Below are positions 44,650-54,836 of a stretch of 64,000 nucleotides of DNA, piece after piece. The position numbers and the translations under genes were made by a program. Position 1 is the stretch's first letter. Each line of letters starts with the position of its first letter. Below the pieces are notes generated by a model, which was not told where the DNA came from, did no database searches, and saw only the letters and a program-made list of their open reading frames with translations. This DNA comes from Pseudomonadota bacterium (GTDB lineage: Bacteria > Pseudomonadota > Alphaproteobacteria > Acetobacterales > Acetobacteraceae): positions 1 to 64,000 of the forward strand of contig JAJZVV010000014.1 in NCBI GenBank assembly GCA_021845595.1. Direction: 5' to 3'.

Positions 44650-45671
44650 TGCGCCGCGCCGTTCCCGCCGCGATCATCGGCACGCTGCTCGCGTTCTCCG
44701 GCGCACCTCACCCGCACGCGCAGGGGATCGATCTTTCCCATGGCGGGCCCATCACGGTGACCGCGCGCGACGGCATGGACTGGCTGCAGAACGAGCAGCA
44801 GGTCATCGCCCGCGGCGATGCCCGCGCGGTGCGGGGAACCGTCACCGTCACCGCCGATACGCTCATCGCGCATTACCGCAAGAAGGCAACGCCCGGCGCG
44901 CCGCCGGCCGCGACACCCGCCCGCCCCGCCAGGCCCGTTGCCCCGGGCGGCGCCGACGATACCGGCAGCAGCGAGATCTACCGGCTGGACGCGATCGGGC
45001 ACGTGCATATTTTCACGCCGAGCGACAATGCCTGGGGCGACAAGGCGGTCTATGACATGGACCAGGCGGTGCTGGTGCTCACCGGCAGCGATCTCCGCCT
45101 GACGACGCCGCAGGATATCGTCACCGCGCGCGACGACATGGAGTACTGGTCGCAGAAGCACATGTCCGTGGCGCGCGGCAATGCCGTCGTCGTCACCAGC
45201 GACGCCAAGCGCGTCGCCGGCGATACGCTGGTGAGCTACAGCGAGCCGAACGCCGCGCCGGCGGCGGGCGCGGGCGCAACGGGGGCAAGCCAGACCGCTG
45301 CGCCGACGGCGAAGCCGGCTGCGGGCGGTGACGATCTCGCCGCCGGCAGCCACATCAAGCGCGTCGAGGCGTACGGCAATGTCAGCATTCGCACTGTCAC
45401 GGAAACCGTCTACGGTGACCGCGGTGTCTACCTGCCGGACAGCGGCCTGGCCCGAGTCGTCGGCCATGTGCGCATCACGCGCGGGGAGAACCAGGTGAAC
45501 GGAGTGGCAGCGGACGTGAATCTGAACACCGGCGTTTCGACCCTGCTGGCCAACGAAAATCAGCGCGTGCAGGGGTTGATCATGCCGAACGAGGCATCGT
45601 CGGCCGGCGGTGCAGCGCCACCGGCGCGCGCCGCGGTGCGTCCGCCATCGGCCAATGGGCCGGCCAAGTGA
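44646..45671 (+). CDS. lptA: LPS transport periplasmic protein LptA, enlarged
   Basis: LptA forms the periplasmic LPS bridge. The 341-residue protein has a signal peptide, an OstA-like beta domain with [20 protein letters not shown] and [11 protein letters not shown], and another with [17 protein letters not shown] and [12 protein letters not shown]. Ala/Pro-rich linkers (about 80-100 and 203-230) interrupt it. It is nearly twice the size of E. coli LptA. It overlaps lptC and lptB by 4 bases. Confidence 0.9.
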   Translation: MMRRAVPAAIIGTLLAFSGAPHPHAQGIDLSHGGPITVTARDGMDWLQNEQQVIARGDARAVRGTVTVTADTLIAHYRKKATPGAPPAATPARPARPVAPGGADDTGSSEIYRLDAIGHVHIFTPSDNAWGDKAVYDMDQAVLVLTGSDLRLTTPQDIVTARDDMEYWSQKHMSVARGNAVVVTSDAKRVAGDTLVSYSEPNAAPAAGAGATGASQTAAPTAKPAAGGDDLAAGSHIKRVEAYGNVSIRTVTETVYGDRGVYLPDSGLARVVGHVRITRGENQVNGVAADVNLNTGVSTLLANENQRVQGLIMPNEASSAGGAAPPARAAVRPPSANGPAK

Positions 45672-46411
45672 CCGAGCTGCACGTGCTGCCAACGGGTCTC
45701 GCCACCGTCGGGGTCGGCAAGACCTATCGCAAACGCCCCGTGGTGCGGAATGTCGCCGTCTCGGTGCGGCGCGGCGAGGCGGTGGGGCTGCTCGGCCCGA
45801 ACGGCGCCGGCAAGACCACCACCTTCTACATGATCGTCGGCCTCGTGCGGCCGGACAGCGGGCGCATCCTGCTCGACGGCGTCGACATCACCGATCTGCC
45901 GATGTATCGGCGCGCCCGCCTCGGCATCGGCTATCTGCCGCAGGAAGCGAGCATCTTCCGCGGCCTCAACGTCGCGCAGAACGTCATGGCCGTGCTGGAG
46001 GTGGTCGAACCCGATCGCGGCCGGCGCGAGCAGATGCTCGATACGCTGCTGGCGGAATTCGGCATTTCCCATTTGCGCCGGACCCCGGCGCTGGCGCTTT
46101 CGGGCGGCGAGCGGCGGCGGCTCGAAATCGCCCGCGCGCTGGCCGGGCAGCCGAGCTACATCCTCCTCGACGAGCCGCTGGCCGGCATCGATCCGATCGC
46201 CGTCAACGAAATCCGCGAGCTCGTCTCCCATCTCAAGGATCGCGGCATCGGTGTGCTGATCACCGACCACAATGTCCGCGAGATGCTCGAGATCGTCGAT
46301 CGCGCCTATATCATGCATGCCGGCCAGGTGCTGATGCAGGGCCGCCCCGAGGAGGTCGTGGCGCACGAGGATGTGCGGCGCGTCTACCTGGGAGAAAGAT
46401 TCAGCTTGTAA
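45668..46411 (+). CDS. lptB: LPS export ABC ATPase LptB
   Basis: LptB is the ATPase of LptBFG that extracts LPS from the inner membrane. The 247-residue protein has Walker [11 protein letters not shown], signature LSGGERRR, Walker [10 protein letters not shown] and a His switch in TDHNVREML. It starts with GTG overlapping lptA and is followed by rpoN after 9 bases. Confidence 0.97.
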   Translation: MTELHVLPTGLATVGVGKTYRKRPVVRNVAVSVRRGEAVGLLGPNGAGKTTTFYMIVGLVRPDSGRILLDGVDITDLPMYRRARLGIGYLPQEASIFRGLNVAQNVMAVLEVVEPDRGRREQMLDTLLAEFGISHLRRTPALALSGGERRRLEIARALAGQPSYILLDEPLAGIDPIAVNEIRELVSHLKDRGIGVLITDHNVREMLEIVDRAYIMHAGQVLMQGRPEEVVAHEDVRRVYLGERFSL

Positions 46412-46420
46412 GTCTGCCCC

Positions 46421-47920
46421 ATGGCACTCGGCCCGCGCCTGGAGCTGCGTCACTCCACCTCCCTGGTGATGACGCCGCAACTGCGCCAGGCGATCCAGCT
46501 TCTGCAATATTCCAACCTCGAACTGTCCGCCTTCGTCGCCGAAGAACTCGAGCGCAACCCGCTGCTCGAGCGCGACGAGCGGCCCGAGACCGTCCTCGAT
46601 GAGGCGCCAAGGCTGGATCAACAGCCGGCCGCGGCGTCGGCCGCGCTGGATAGCGCGGACCTGGCACGGGCCGAAACCTTGCCCGACAGCGCCAGCGCGC
46701 CGCTCGATGCCGAGCATGCCGAGGACTACGATCCCGGTGGCGCCGCCGACGGCGGGCCCTGGACGCCGTCGGCCATGGGCTCCGGCGGCCGTGCCGATTT
46801 CGCCGAAGACGACCGCGGCCTGGAAGAAACGCTGCCGGCGCCGCGCTCGCTCGCCGAGCAGCTCGGGGAGCAGTTGCGGCTCGAGATCACCGACCCGGTG
46901 GACCGTCTGATCGGTGCGCATCTGATCGCCCTGCTCGACGGCGCCGGACGGCTCACTGCTTCCCCCGAAGCCGTCGCCGCCGCGCTCGGCACGACGGTCG
47001 AGCGCGTCGAGGCGGTGCGTGCGCGCATGCAGCGGTTCGATCCGGTCGGCCTGTTCTGCCGCGACCTGCGTGAGTGCCTCGCCGTCCAGCTCGCCGAGCG
47101 CAACCGGCTCGATCCGGCGATGGCTGCGCTGCTCGACAATCTGCCGCTGCTGGCCCGGCGTGATCTGCGCGGACTGATGGCGGTCTGCGGCGTCGACGGT
47201 GAGGATCTCCGCGACATGATCGCCGAGCTGCGCCGGCTCGATCCCAAGCCGGGCGCCGGGTTCGAAGCGCCGGCGCCGCAGAGCCGGATCGCCGATATTC
47301 TGATGCGCCCGGCCCCGGGCGGCGCGTGGCGGCTGGAGCTGAACCCGCAGACCCTGCCGCGCGTGCTGGTCAATCACGATTTCCATGTTCGCGTCGCGCC
47401 GCGCGCCAGCCGTGAGGATCGCGCCTTCCTCACCGAGAACCTGGCCGCGGCCACCTGGCTGGTGCGCTCGCTGCAGCAGCGTGCTCAGACCATCCTCAAG
47501 GTCGCGGCCGAAATCGTCAGCCGCCAGGAAGCGTTCTTTCGCCAAGGAGTCGGCTATCTGCGCCCGCTGACCCTGCGCGACGTCGCCGGTGAGGTGGCGC
47601 TGCACGAAAGCACCGTGAGCCGGGTGACGGCGAACAAATCCATCGCCACGCCGCGCGGGATTTTCGAGCTCAAATATTTTTTCACCACGGCCATCACCGG
47701 CACGTCGGGCGAGACCCACAGCGCCGAGTCGGTCCGCCAGCGCATCCGCGCGCTCGTCGCCGCCGAGGACGGCGATGCCGTCCTCTCGGACGACGCGATC
47801 GTCGCGGCGCTGCGCCAGGAAGGCGTGGACATCGCCCGCCGGACCGTGGCCAAATACCGGGAAGCCCTGGGAATCCCGGGCTCGGTACAGCGGCGGCGGG
47901 AAAAGGCGGTACTGGTGTAG
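46421..47920 (+). CDS. rpoN: RNA polymerase sigma-54 factor
   Basis: RpoN recognises -24/-12 promoters and needs activators with ATPase domains. The 499-residue protein has region I (SLVMTPQLRQAIQLLQYSN), an acidic region II (about 55-130), the core-binding and HTH regions, and the RpoN box ARRTVAKYREALGIP. It follows lptB as in many Proteobacteria, and hpf comes next. Confidence 0.97.
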   Translation: MALGPRLELRHSTSLVMTPQLRQAIQLLQYSNLELSAFVAEELERNPLLERDERPETVLDEAPRLDQQPAAASAALDSADLARAETLPDSASAPLDAEHAEDYDPGGAADGGPWTPSAMGSGGRADFAEDDRGLEETLPAPRSLAEQLGEQLRLEITDPVDRLIGAHLIALLDGAGRLTASPEAVAAALGTTVERVEAVRARMQRFDPVGLFCRDLRECLAVQLAERNRLDPAMAALLDNLPLLARRDLRGLMAVCGVDGEDLRDMIAELRRLDPKPGAGFEAPAPQSRIADILMRPAPGGAWRLELNPQTLPRVLVNHDFHVRVAPRASREDRAFLTENLAAATWLVRSLQQRAQTILKVAAEIVSRQEAFFRQGVGYLRPLTLRDVAGEVALHESTVSRVTANKSIATPRGIFELKYFFTTAITGTSGETHSAESVRQRIRALVAAEDGDAVLSDDAIVAALRQEGVDIARRTVAKYREALGIPGSVQRRREKAVLV

Positions 47921-48009
47921 CGGAACCGATGCAGCGGAAGCATGGCACTGGGCGGCGCCAGGCTGGGTCTCCTGGCCAGTGGCACTGTTATGATAGGAGA
48001 ATGAGGTCG

Positions 48010-48597
48010 ATGCAGATCACGGTTTCCGGCAAGCAGCTGGACCTTTCGGATGCGTTGCGCACCCGCGTCGCCGAGCATCTCGAAGCGATCGCGGCCAAAT
48101 ATTTCGACCACGCTCTGGAGGCGCACGTCACCTTCAGCCGCGCGCGCAGCTTCTTCACCTGCGATATCAACATGCACGCCGGGCGCGGGCTGACACTGCG
48201 CGGCGAAGGCGAGGCGGCGGATGCCAACGGCGCTTTCGACGATGCTGCCGAACACGTTGCCAAGCGCCTTCGCCGCTATCGCCGCCGGGTGAACGAGCAC
48301 GCGCGCGACCTTGCCAACCGGGCACGGCCGGAGGCTGCGCGCCAGTATATTCTTCGTGAGACCGGCGAGGAGGCCGGCGAAGGGGCCGAGGTGATGGATC
48401 ACGCCACCTTCGCGACCGTAGTCGCCGAGGTGCCCGCCGAGATCAGCCTGCTGTCCGTCGGCGAGGCGGTGATGCGCATGGATCTCGCCGACCAGCCGAT
48501 GTTGATGTTCCGCAATCGCTCGTCCGGCCAGCTCAACGTCGTCTACCGGCGCGGCGACGGCAATATCGGCTGGATCGACCCGTCAGCGGCGGGCTGA
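48010..48597 (+). CDS. hpf: Ribosome hibernation promoting factor, long form
   Basis: Long HPF dimerises 70S ribosomes in stationary phase. The 195-residue protein has an N-terminal S30AE domain (MQITVSGKQLDLSDALR) and a C-terminal dimerisation domain with LMFRNRSSGQLNVVYRRGDGNIGWI. ATG at 48010 fits the ribosome site AGGAG at 47995-47999; ATG at 48001 is too close. Its final 15 bases overlap the convergent P-type ATPase gene. Confidence 0.93.
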   Translation: MQITVSGKQLDLSDALRTRVAEHLEAIAAKYFDHALEAHVTFSRARSFFTCDINMHAGRGLTLRGEGEAADANGAFDDAAEHVAKRLRRYRRRVNEHARDLANRARPEAARQYILRETGEEAGEGAEVMDHATFATVVAEVPAEISLLSVGEAVMRMDLADQPMLMFRNRSSGQLNVVYRRGDGNIGWIDPSAAG

Positions 48598-51021
48598 GGC
48601 GGGCGCCGCGCCAACCGCGACCAGGCCGGCGTTCACCGCCAAGCTGCCGAATGCGGCGGCGAGCCCGGTGACGATCCCGGCTTGGCTCGGTAGCGTGAAG
48701 GCGAACACCGCGCGGAGCCAGGGACTGACGAGAATCACCGCCAACGCGGCAGCCGCGGTCGCGAGCATGGCCAGCATCAGGCCGCTGGGGCGGCCCGCCC
48801 CGCGGCCGCGGCTGGTCAGGACCAGACCGAGATTTCCCAGCACGAGCGCAATGAACGCCACGGCGCGGGCGGACTCGGCTCCCGTCGGCAGTGTCGTGAG
48901 GAAAGCCACAAGCGCCGCGGCGAGGACCACCGTGCCCTGGGCGGCGCCGAGCAGCAGCAGCCGCAGATCGAACAGGGGCGCGTCCGGCCGACGCGGTGGC
49001 CGTGTCATCGCGCCCCGCGCCTCCGGTTCGGTCTCGAAGCCGATGGCCGACATCGGGTCGATGATCATTTCCAGCATCACCACGTGCAGCGGCCCGAGCA
49101 CCATCGGCCAGCCGAACAGCACGGGGAGCAGCGCCAGCCCGATCGCCGGGACATGGACGGCGGTGACGTAGGTGATCGCCTTGCGCAGATTGTCGGCGAT
49201 GCGCCGCCCGATACGCATCCCGTCGACCAAGCTCTCGAAATCATCGTCGAGCAGCACCAACGAAGCCGCCTCGCGGGCCACGTCGGTGCCGCGCCGTCCC
49301 ATCGCCACGCCGATATGCGCCGCCTTCAGCGCTGGCGCGTCGTTGACGCCGTCCCCGGTCATCGTCACGACCTCGCCATCGGCGATGAATGCCCTGACCA
49401 GCCGCAGCTTCTGATCCGGCGTGATGCGGGCGAAGACGCGCGTGCTCCGCACCCGCAGGGCGAGCGCGGCGTCGTCCAGGCCCGCGAGCTCCGGGCCGGT
49501 CAGGACCGAATCGTGGTCGATGCCCGCCTGGGCGGCGATCGCTTTCGCCGTGGCCGGATGGTCGCCGGTGATCATTGCGACCGCGATGCCCGCCTGCCGG
49601 CATGTCGCGACCGCCGCCGGTACCCCGGCGCGGAGCGGGTCAGCCAGCCCGACCAGACCGACGGTTTCGAACCTGAGCTCCTCCAGTGTTTCCGGCTCGT
49701 CGGCCGGGACGCGGGCGCGCGCCACCGCCAACACGCGCAGCCCGCGACTGGCAAGGGCCGCCACCTGGTCCCGCAGCGCCGCTTGCGCCGGCGGATCGAG
49801 ACGGCAGAGCGTCGCAACCGCCTCGGGCGCGCCCTTGGCGGCCAAGATTGTCTCGGCCGCCCCACGCCAAAGCTGTGCCATCACCAGCCGCTCGGCCCGC
49901 AGCGGCCAGGTCCGGGCCAGGGCCAGCCCGGCAGCGGCCATGGGCGCCGCATCGTGCAGTGCGCGCTCCATGGGGTCTGCCGAATCCGGCGCCGACGCCA
50001 GTGCCGCCAGCCGCGTCAGCGCTGCCCGGTCCGGCCCCACGGCTTCGGCCAGGCGCATTCGGTTCTCGGTCAGCGTGCCCGTCTTGTCGGTGCAGAGCAC
50101 CGTCGCTGCGCCGAGCGCCTCGATCGCCGCGACCCGGCGCGCCAGCACCCGCCGTGCGGACAGCCGCCGCGCGCCGAGGGCGAGGAACACGGTCAGCACG
50201 ACCGGGAACTCCTCCGGCAGCGCCGCCATCGCGAGCGTCACGGCCGCCAGCAGTCCCTGCAGCCAGGCCCCGTGCCTCAGCCCATACATGACTGCGATCA
50301 GCCCCGCGGCGACGAGACCGAGCACCGCGAACTGCCGGGTCAGCCGCCGGGTCTGGGTCTGCAGCGGGGTGGGCGCGCTCTCGACGGTTCCGAGGGCGAG
50401 CCCGATCCGACCGATCGCCGTCGCCTGGCCGGTTGCGACCACCTCGGCGATGGCATGGCCGCGTACGAGCAGCGTGCCGGACCAGAGCCGCGCCGTGCCG
50501 TCGCCTCCCGGTTCCGCCGCGGCCGGCCCGTCCGCCCGCTTGGTGACGGGAACCGACTCGCCGGTCAGCAGCGATTCGTCGACGGCGACATCTTCGGCCA
50601 TCGACACGAGGGCATCGGCCGGCACGCGCCCGCCCTCGGCAAGCACCAGCAGATCGCCGACGACGAGATCACGCGCGGCCAGGGATTGGCGTCGCCCGGA
50701 GCGGATCACCACCGCGTGCGGTGCCGCCAGGGCCCGCAAGGCCTGCAAAGCCCGTTCGCTGCGTGCTTCCTCGATCACGACCAGAGCCACGTCCGCCACG
50801 GCGAACCCGCACAGGAACAGCGCCTCGGTCAGCTCGCCGAACAGCAGGTAGAGCAGCGCCGACGCGACCAATAGTTGCAGCATCGGCTCGCGCAGAGCCT
50901 CGCGGGCAATGCGCGCGAGGCCGCGCGGTGCTTCCTGTGGCAGCTCATTCGGCCCGGACGCCGCCAAGCGGCGGGCTGCCTCGTCTTCGGTCAGACCGGA
51001 CGGGTCTGCGGCAAGGTCCAT
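48583..51021 (-). CDS. Cation-transporting P-type ATPase (P2-like)
   Basis: An 812-residue ion pump. The N-terminal cation ATPase domain, TGES actuator (LLTGESVPV), phosphorylation motif CTDKTGT (about residue 310), TGDHP and MTGDGVNDAPAL are present. The membrane motif before the phosphorylation site reads PEEFP rather than PEGLP, so the transported ion cannot be named; calcium or magnesium relatives are closest. The downstream two-helix protein gene lies 11 bases upstream of this start and probably belongs to the same transcript. Confidence 0.93.
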   Translation of the reverse strand: MDLAADPSGLTEDEAARRLAASGPNELPQEAPRGLARIAREALREPMLQLLVASALLYLLFGELTEALFLCGFAVADVALVVIEEARSERALQALRALAAPHAVVIRSGRRQSLAARDLVVGDLLVLAEGGRVPADALVSMAEDVAVDESLLTGESVPVTKRADGPAAAEPGGDGTARLWSGTLLVRGHAIAEVVATGQATAIGRIGLALGTVESAPTPLQTQTRRLTRQFAVLGLVAAGLIAVMYGLRHGAWLQGLLAAVTLAMAALPEEFPVVLTVFLALGARRLSARRVLARRVAAIEALGAATVLCTDKTGTLTENRMRLAEAVGPDRAALTRLAALASAPDSADPMERALHDAAPMAAAGLALARTWPLRAERLVMAQLWRGAAETILAAKGAPEAVATLCRLDPPAQAALRDQVAALASRGLRVLAVARARVPADEPETLEELRFETVGLVGLADPLRAGVPAAVATCRQAGIAVAMITGDHPATAKAIAAQAGIDHDSVLTGPELAGLDDAALALRVRSTRVFARITPDQKLRLVRAFIADGEVVTMTGDGVNDAPALKAAHIGVAMGRRGTDVAREAASLVLLDDDFESLVDGMRIGRRIADNLRKAITYVTAVHVPAIGLALLPVLFGWPMVLGPLHVVMLEMIIDPMSAIGFETEPEARGAMTRPPRRPDAPLFDLRLLLLGAAQGTVVLAAALVAFLTTLPTGAESARAVAFIALVLGNLGLVLTSRGRGAGRPSGLMLAMLATAAAALAVILVSPWLRAVFAFTLPSQAGIVTGLAAAFGSLAVNAGLVAVGAAPASARR

Positions 51022-51032
51022 GGCTGAGATAT

Positions 51033-51404
51033 CTAGCGGTGCCGGCGCGCCAGCGTCAGCAGAAGCCGCAGCAGCCTCGCGTCGGCGGTCAGTTCCCGGC
51101 CTGCCAGATCCCGCAAGGCCGCGGCTTCGCGCTCCGCCGCCCCCGGCCGCAGCCGCGCAGCGATCGCCAACAGGAACATGGCGACAATGACATCGACGGC
51201 GAGGACCATGAGCACGGCCCGCAGCGTGCCCAATACCGGTGCGAGCGCGAGGATGCCGGCGAGATGGGCGAGCGCGAGGCCAGCCACGACGAAGCCCGCG
51301 GCGATCAAGCCCAGTATGACGCGCAGCACCAACCGGCGCAGCGCCAGCCGCAGGCGCACGCCTTCGGCTGCCGCGGCCATTCGTGCGAGGCTGAAGCTGC
51401 GCAT
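51033..51404 (-). CDS. Hypothetical membrane protein, two helices
   Basis: A 123-residue protein with two adjacent membrane segments (about 22-45 and 55-82) and basic ends, resembling the phage-holin-like YqjE/DUF1469 family often found with DUF883 genes. The gap to the DUF883 gene is 121 bases and carries a 9-base direct repeat (TTGAACGCG twice at 51501-51518). It probably precedes the ATPase in one operon. Confidence 0.65.
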   Translation of the reverse strand: MRSFSLARMAAAAEGVRLRLALRRLVLRVILGLIAAGFVVAGLALAHLAGILALAPVLGTLRAVLMVLAVDVIVAMFLLAIAARLRPGAAEREAAALRDLAGRELTADARLLRLLLTLARRHR

Positions 51405-51526
51405 GATCGCGTGCTAACGATCTGCGGCCAAGGCCAGGTCGGGGGCGCCGGCCAGATCGGCCATTAAAGCCATGTCGGTGCGCAGTCGTGTGCCAACCAT
51501 TTGAACGCGTTGAACGCGAACCTGCC

Positions 51527-51766
51527 CTAGCGGCGCAGTGCGCGCCCGAGCAGCACGCCCAGGCCGAGGGCGATCATCAGGGCGGCGATCGGCCGGCTGC
51601 GCACGTGTTCGGCCAGCGCCTCTACCTCGGAGCGTGCCGTGGCCGCGGCCTGCTCGGCGAGTGCCGCGCCCCGCTCGCCGATCAGTTGCTCGACCTGGCG
51701 GCGCAGCTGTGCAATCTCCTCGCTCGCGTCCTTCTGACGCGCGCTCTCGCTGGCGGCGGTGCTCAT
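51527..51766 (-). CDS. DUF883 (ElaB/YqjD-like) membrane-anchored protein
   Basis: A 79-residue protein with a helical, charged N-terminal region (EEIAQLRRQVEQLIGERG) and a C-terminal membrane anchor with the glycine-rich segment LMIALGLGVLLGRALRR. Family members are associated with ribosomes and stationary phase in E. coli. AAGGAG lies before the ATG. Confidence 0.8.
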   Translation of the reverse strand: MSTAASESARQKDASEEIAQLRRQVEQLIGERGAALAEQAAATARSEVEALAEHVRSRPIAALMIALGLGVLLGRALRR

Positions 51767-51865
51767 CAGGCGGTCTCCTTTCTCGCAGGGTTTCCGTCGG
51801 GGCGGGGACGTGCTGCACTGGCTGGCTTCCACGTTGCGTAATCGAATCGGACCTCCTCTTCCACA

Positions 51866-52954
51866 ATGCACACGATCCAGCGTTTCCTCCCCCTGCGCAA
51901 CTTCCGCCGCGAGACGGCGCGGGCGGCGGCGCGCGCAGGGCTGGCGGCGGTCATGCTGGCGACGTGCGCCGGCAACGCCTTGCTGGCGCGAGACCTGGCG
52001 GTGGCGACGCGTGCGGGGCCATTTTCGGAGCCGCTGCAAGCGGTATTCCTGGAGCCTTTCACCGCCGCGACCGGGGTCGTGGTCGATGCCCTGAACACGC
52101 CGGGCGGCCTCGCCGCCATTGCGGCGGAGGCCGGGGCGGAGACGCGCTGGGACGTGGTTCTGGTCACCGCCGACGTCTTGCGCACGGGCTGCGAGCGCGG
52201 CCTGCTGCAGAAGCTCGACTGGAACGCGGTCGGCGGCAAGGATCGCTACCTGCCGATGGCGGTGAGCGAGTGCGGGCTCGGGGCGTTCCTGCAATCGACG
52301 GTGCTGAGCTGGGACCGCGGCAAGCTCCAGGGCACGCCGACCTGGGCGGATTTCTGGGACGTCGCCAAATATCCCGGCAAGCGGGGCCTGAAGGCCGGTG
52401 TCGTCGGCAACCTCGAGATCGCCCTGCTGGCCGATGGGCTCGCCCCCGGGGAGGTCTATGGCGCATTGCGGACCGAGGACGGGGTGCGCCGCGCGTTCCG
52501 CAAGCTCGACCAGCTCCGGCCCTATCTCGTCTGGTGGCAGGACGACGCGCAGTCGGTCGAACTGCTGGGCTCGGGCGAGGTGCTGATGACGAGCGCGCCG
52601 AACGAGCAGGTGGTCGCCGCCGACCGTGACGAGCGGCGCAGCTTCGCCGTGCAATGGGCCGGCAGCCTGTTCGTCGTGGACAGCTGGGCGATCGTCGCCG
52701 GCAGCCCGAACCTCGCCGAAGCCAACCGATTTCTGGCCTTCTGCGGCGACCCCGCCCGCCAGGGGCAGCTCGCCGCGCAGACCGGCTATGGCGGCACGGC
52801 GAAAGGTGCCAACGACAAGATGCCCCCGGCCGAGCAGGCGCTCTCGCCGAGCCTGCCGGCTAATCTGCGTGATGCCCTGGCGCTCGATCCCGGCTTCTGG
52901 CGCGATAATCTGGCCAAGCTCGAACCGCGCTTCGAGGCATGGCTGAAGAAGTGA
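51866..52954 (+). CDS. Polyamine-type ABC substrate-binding protein (orphan)
   Basis: A 362-residue periplasmic protein of the PotD/PotF group with a long basic signal region. Conserved parts include DVVLVTADVL, ADFWDVAKYPGKRGLK, and VWWQDDAQSVELLGSGEV. No permease or ATPase of this type is adjacent; the mla operon starts 41 bases downstream. A solute such as putrescine or spermidine is a family-based guess. Confidence 0.83.
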   Translation: MHTIQRFLPLRNFRRETARAAARAGLAAVMLATCAGNALLARDLAVATRAGPFSEPLQAVFLEPFTAATGVVVDALNTPGGLAAIAAEAGAETRWDVVLVTADVLRTGCERGLLQKLDWNAVGGKDRYLPMAVSECGLGAFLQSTVLSWDRGKLQGTPTWADFWDVAKYPGKRGLKAGVVGNLEIALLADGLAPGEVYGALRTEDGVRRAFRKLDQLRPYLVWWQDDAQSVELLGSGEVLMTSAPNEQVVAADRDERRSFAVQWAGSLFVVDSWAIVAGSPNLAEANRFLAFCGDPARQGQLAAQTGYGGTAKGANDKMPPAEQALSPSLPANLRDALALDPGFWRDNLAKLEPRFEAWLKK

Positions 52955-52995
52955 CCGCGCCCGACGGCGCCCGCCCCGGGCCCGGCTGAGCCGCC

Positions 52996-54090
52996 ATGCC
53001 GACGGCGCGGCTGGCCGTGGCGGCAGATGCGGGCACGATCGTGATGGCCTTCTCCGGCCGGCTCGATGCGGTGGGGGCCGGGGCGATCTGGCGCGCTGCG
53101 CTCACGGCCGCCGGCCGTGCGCGCGGCCGGCCGCTGCGTTTCGATCTCGGCGCGGTGAGCCTGTGCGACACCGCCGGGGCGACGCTGCTGCTCGCCGCCG
53201 AGGCCGCGCACGGCGGGACAGTGGACTTCGACGGTCTCTCCGAGCCGGCGGCTGCACTGCTCCTGCGGCTGCGCCCGCTTGCGCCCGGCGCGGCGCTGCC
53301 GGCCGTGCGCCCACCACCCGGGCGGTGGCAGGGGCGCCTCGTCGCCGATGCGGTCGACGCTGTGGCATTCCTCGGCGAAGCGGCGCTGGCCGTGGTGGCG
53401 CTGCCGCGGCGGGCGCGGATGCTGCGGCCGCGCGACCTGCTGCGCCTGGCCGACGCTGCCGGTGTGGGCGCGCTGCCGCTGGCCCTGCTGCTCGGCTTCC
53501 TGCTCGGGCTGATCCTCGCCTTCCAGTCGGTGATCCCGTTGCGCCGCTTTGGCGCCGACATTTTCGTCGCCGACCTGGTCTCGATTTCCGTGCTGCGCGA
53601 ACTCGGCGCGTTGCTCGCCGCGGTGATCGTCGCCGGCCGCACCGGATCCGCCTACGCGGCCGAGATCGGCACGATGAAGGTCAATCAGGAGCTGGATGCG
53701 CTCGTCACCATGGGCCTCGACGCGATGACCTTCCTGGTGCTGCCGCGGGTGATCGCGGTTGTACTGGTGATGCCGGCGCTGACGCTGGCGCTCGATCTCG
53801 CCGCACTCGCCGGGATGACGGCGGCGATGCGGGCCTTCGGGTTTCCGCTGGCCGCGGTGCTGCACGAGGTGGCGCAGTACGCGACTCTGAACGATGCGCT
53901 CGACGGTCTCGGCAAGGCCCTGGTGTTTGCCGCCGCCAATGCCGCCATCGGCTGCGCTGCCGGGCTCGCCGCCGGCAACGGTCCGCGCGCGGTCGGCGAG
54001 GCGGCGACGCGGGCGGTGGTCGGGGGCATCGTCGCCACCATCATGCTCGACGGGCTGTTCGCGGTCCTCCTCTACCGGTTGCGCTCATGA
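52996..54090 (+). CDS. mlaE: MlaB-MlaE fusion, lipid transport permease
   Basis: The 364-residue protein joins an N-terminal STAS domain (about 1-105, LCDTAGATLLLAA), the role of MlaB, to the MlaE permease (about 140-364) with FQSVIPLRRFGADIFVADLV and AGRTGSAYAAEIGTMKVNQE. It should form the inner-membrane part of a phospholipid transporter that keeps outer-membrane lipid asymmetry. It overlaps mlaF by 4 bases. Confidence 0.92.
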   Translation: MPTARLAVAADAGTIVMAFSGRLDAVGAGAIWRAALTAAGRARGRPLRFDLGAVSLCDTAGATLLLAAEAAHGGTVDFDGLSEPAAALLLRLRPLAPGAALPAVRPPPGRWQGRLVADAVDAVAFLGEAALAVVALPRRARMLRPRDLLRLADAAGVGALPLALLLGFLLGLILAFQSVIPLRRFGADIFVADLVSISVLRELGALLAAVIVAGRTGSAYAAEIGTMKVNQELDALVTMGLDAMTFLVLPRVIAVVLVMPALTLALDLAALAGMTAAMRAFGFPLAAVLHEVAQYATLNDALDGLGKALVFAAANAAIGCAAGLAAGNGPRAVGEAATRAVVGGIVATIMLDGLFAVLLYRLRS

Positions 54091-54836
54091 GCGGCGCGGG
54101 CGAAGAGATCGTCGTCGAGGTCTCGGGGGTGGCGCAGCGCTTCGACGGGCGGAGCATTTTCGAGAATGTCTCGCTCACCGTCCGGCGCGGCGAAGTGTTC
54201 GCCATCCTGGGCGGATCGGGCTGCGGCAAGTCGACGCTGCTGCGCCAGATCGTCGGCCTGCAGGTGCCCAGCGCCGGGGCCATCACCGTGCTCGGGCGCG
54301 CCATGCCGCGCGAGCGCGGCTTGGTGCGTTCGGCGATCGGCGTCATGTTCCAGTCCGGCGCGCTGTTCGGCTCGATGACGCTGCTGGAGAACGTGATGCT
54401 GCCGCTGGAGATGCACACCGATCTTCCGCCCGACGCCCGGGCCGCGGTGGCGGGGGTCAAGCTCGGCCTGGTCGGGCTGCGGGACGCGGCCAGGCGGCTG
54501 CCGGCGGAGATTTCGGGCGGCATGGCCAAGCGGGCCGCTATCGCCCGCGCGCTGGCGCTCGATCCGCCGCTGCTGTTCCTCGATGAGCCCTCGGCCGGGC
54601 TCGATCCGATCACGTCCGCCGGGCTCGACCGGCTTGTTCTGGACCTGCGGCGCGATCTCGGCACCACCTTCGTGGTGGTCACGCACGAGCTTCAATCGAT
54701 TCTCGCGATCGCCGATCGTTGCGTCATGCTCGACGCCGCCGCTCGTGGCGTCATCGCCACCGGCGATCCGCGCCGTCTGCGCGACGACAGCACCGAGCCC
54801 ACGGTGCGTGCGTTTTTCCAGCGGCAGGCGCTATGA
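54087..54836 (+). CDS. mlaF: Lipid transport ATPase MlaF
   Basis: A 249-residue ABC ATPase with Walker A GGSGCGKSTLL, signature ISGGMAKRAAIARAL and Walker B LLFLDEPSAG. It powers MlaE. The C-terminus RAFFQRQAL is MlaF-like. It overlaps mlaE and mlaD by 4 bases each. Confidence 0.94.
   Translation: MSGAGEEIVVEVSGVAQRFDGRSIFENVSLTVRRGEVFAILGGSGCGKSTLLRQIVGLQVPSAGAITVLGRAMPRERGLVRSAIGVMFQSGALFGSMTLLENVMLPLEMHTDLPPDARAAVAGVKLGLVGLRDAARRLPAEISGGMAKRAAIARALALDPPLLFLDEPSAGLDPITSAGLDRLVLDLRRDLGTTFVVVTHELQSILAIADRCVMLDAAARGVIATGDPRRLRDDSTEPTVRAFFQRQAL

Noticed and set aside
47941-48000. Two TGGCAC motifs before hpf as sigma54 promoters
   Set aside because: After the correct spacing neither has the GC of the -12 element (GGCG and TGAT instead of TTGC), so they do not form a -24/-12 promoter.
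51499-51520. Direct repeat TTGAACGCG twice
   Set aside because: Only two 9-base copies in a short gap; this can arise by chance and no function is visible.
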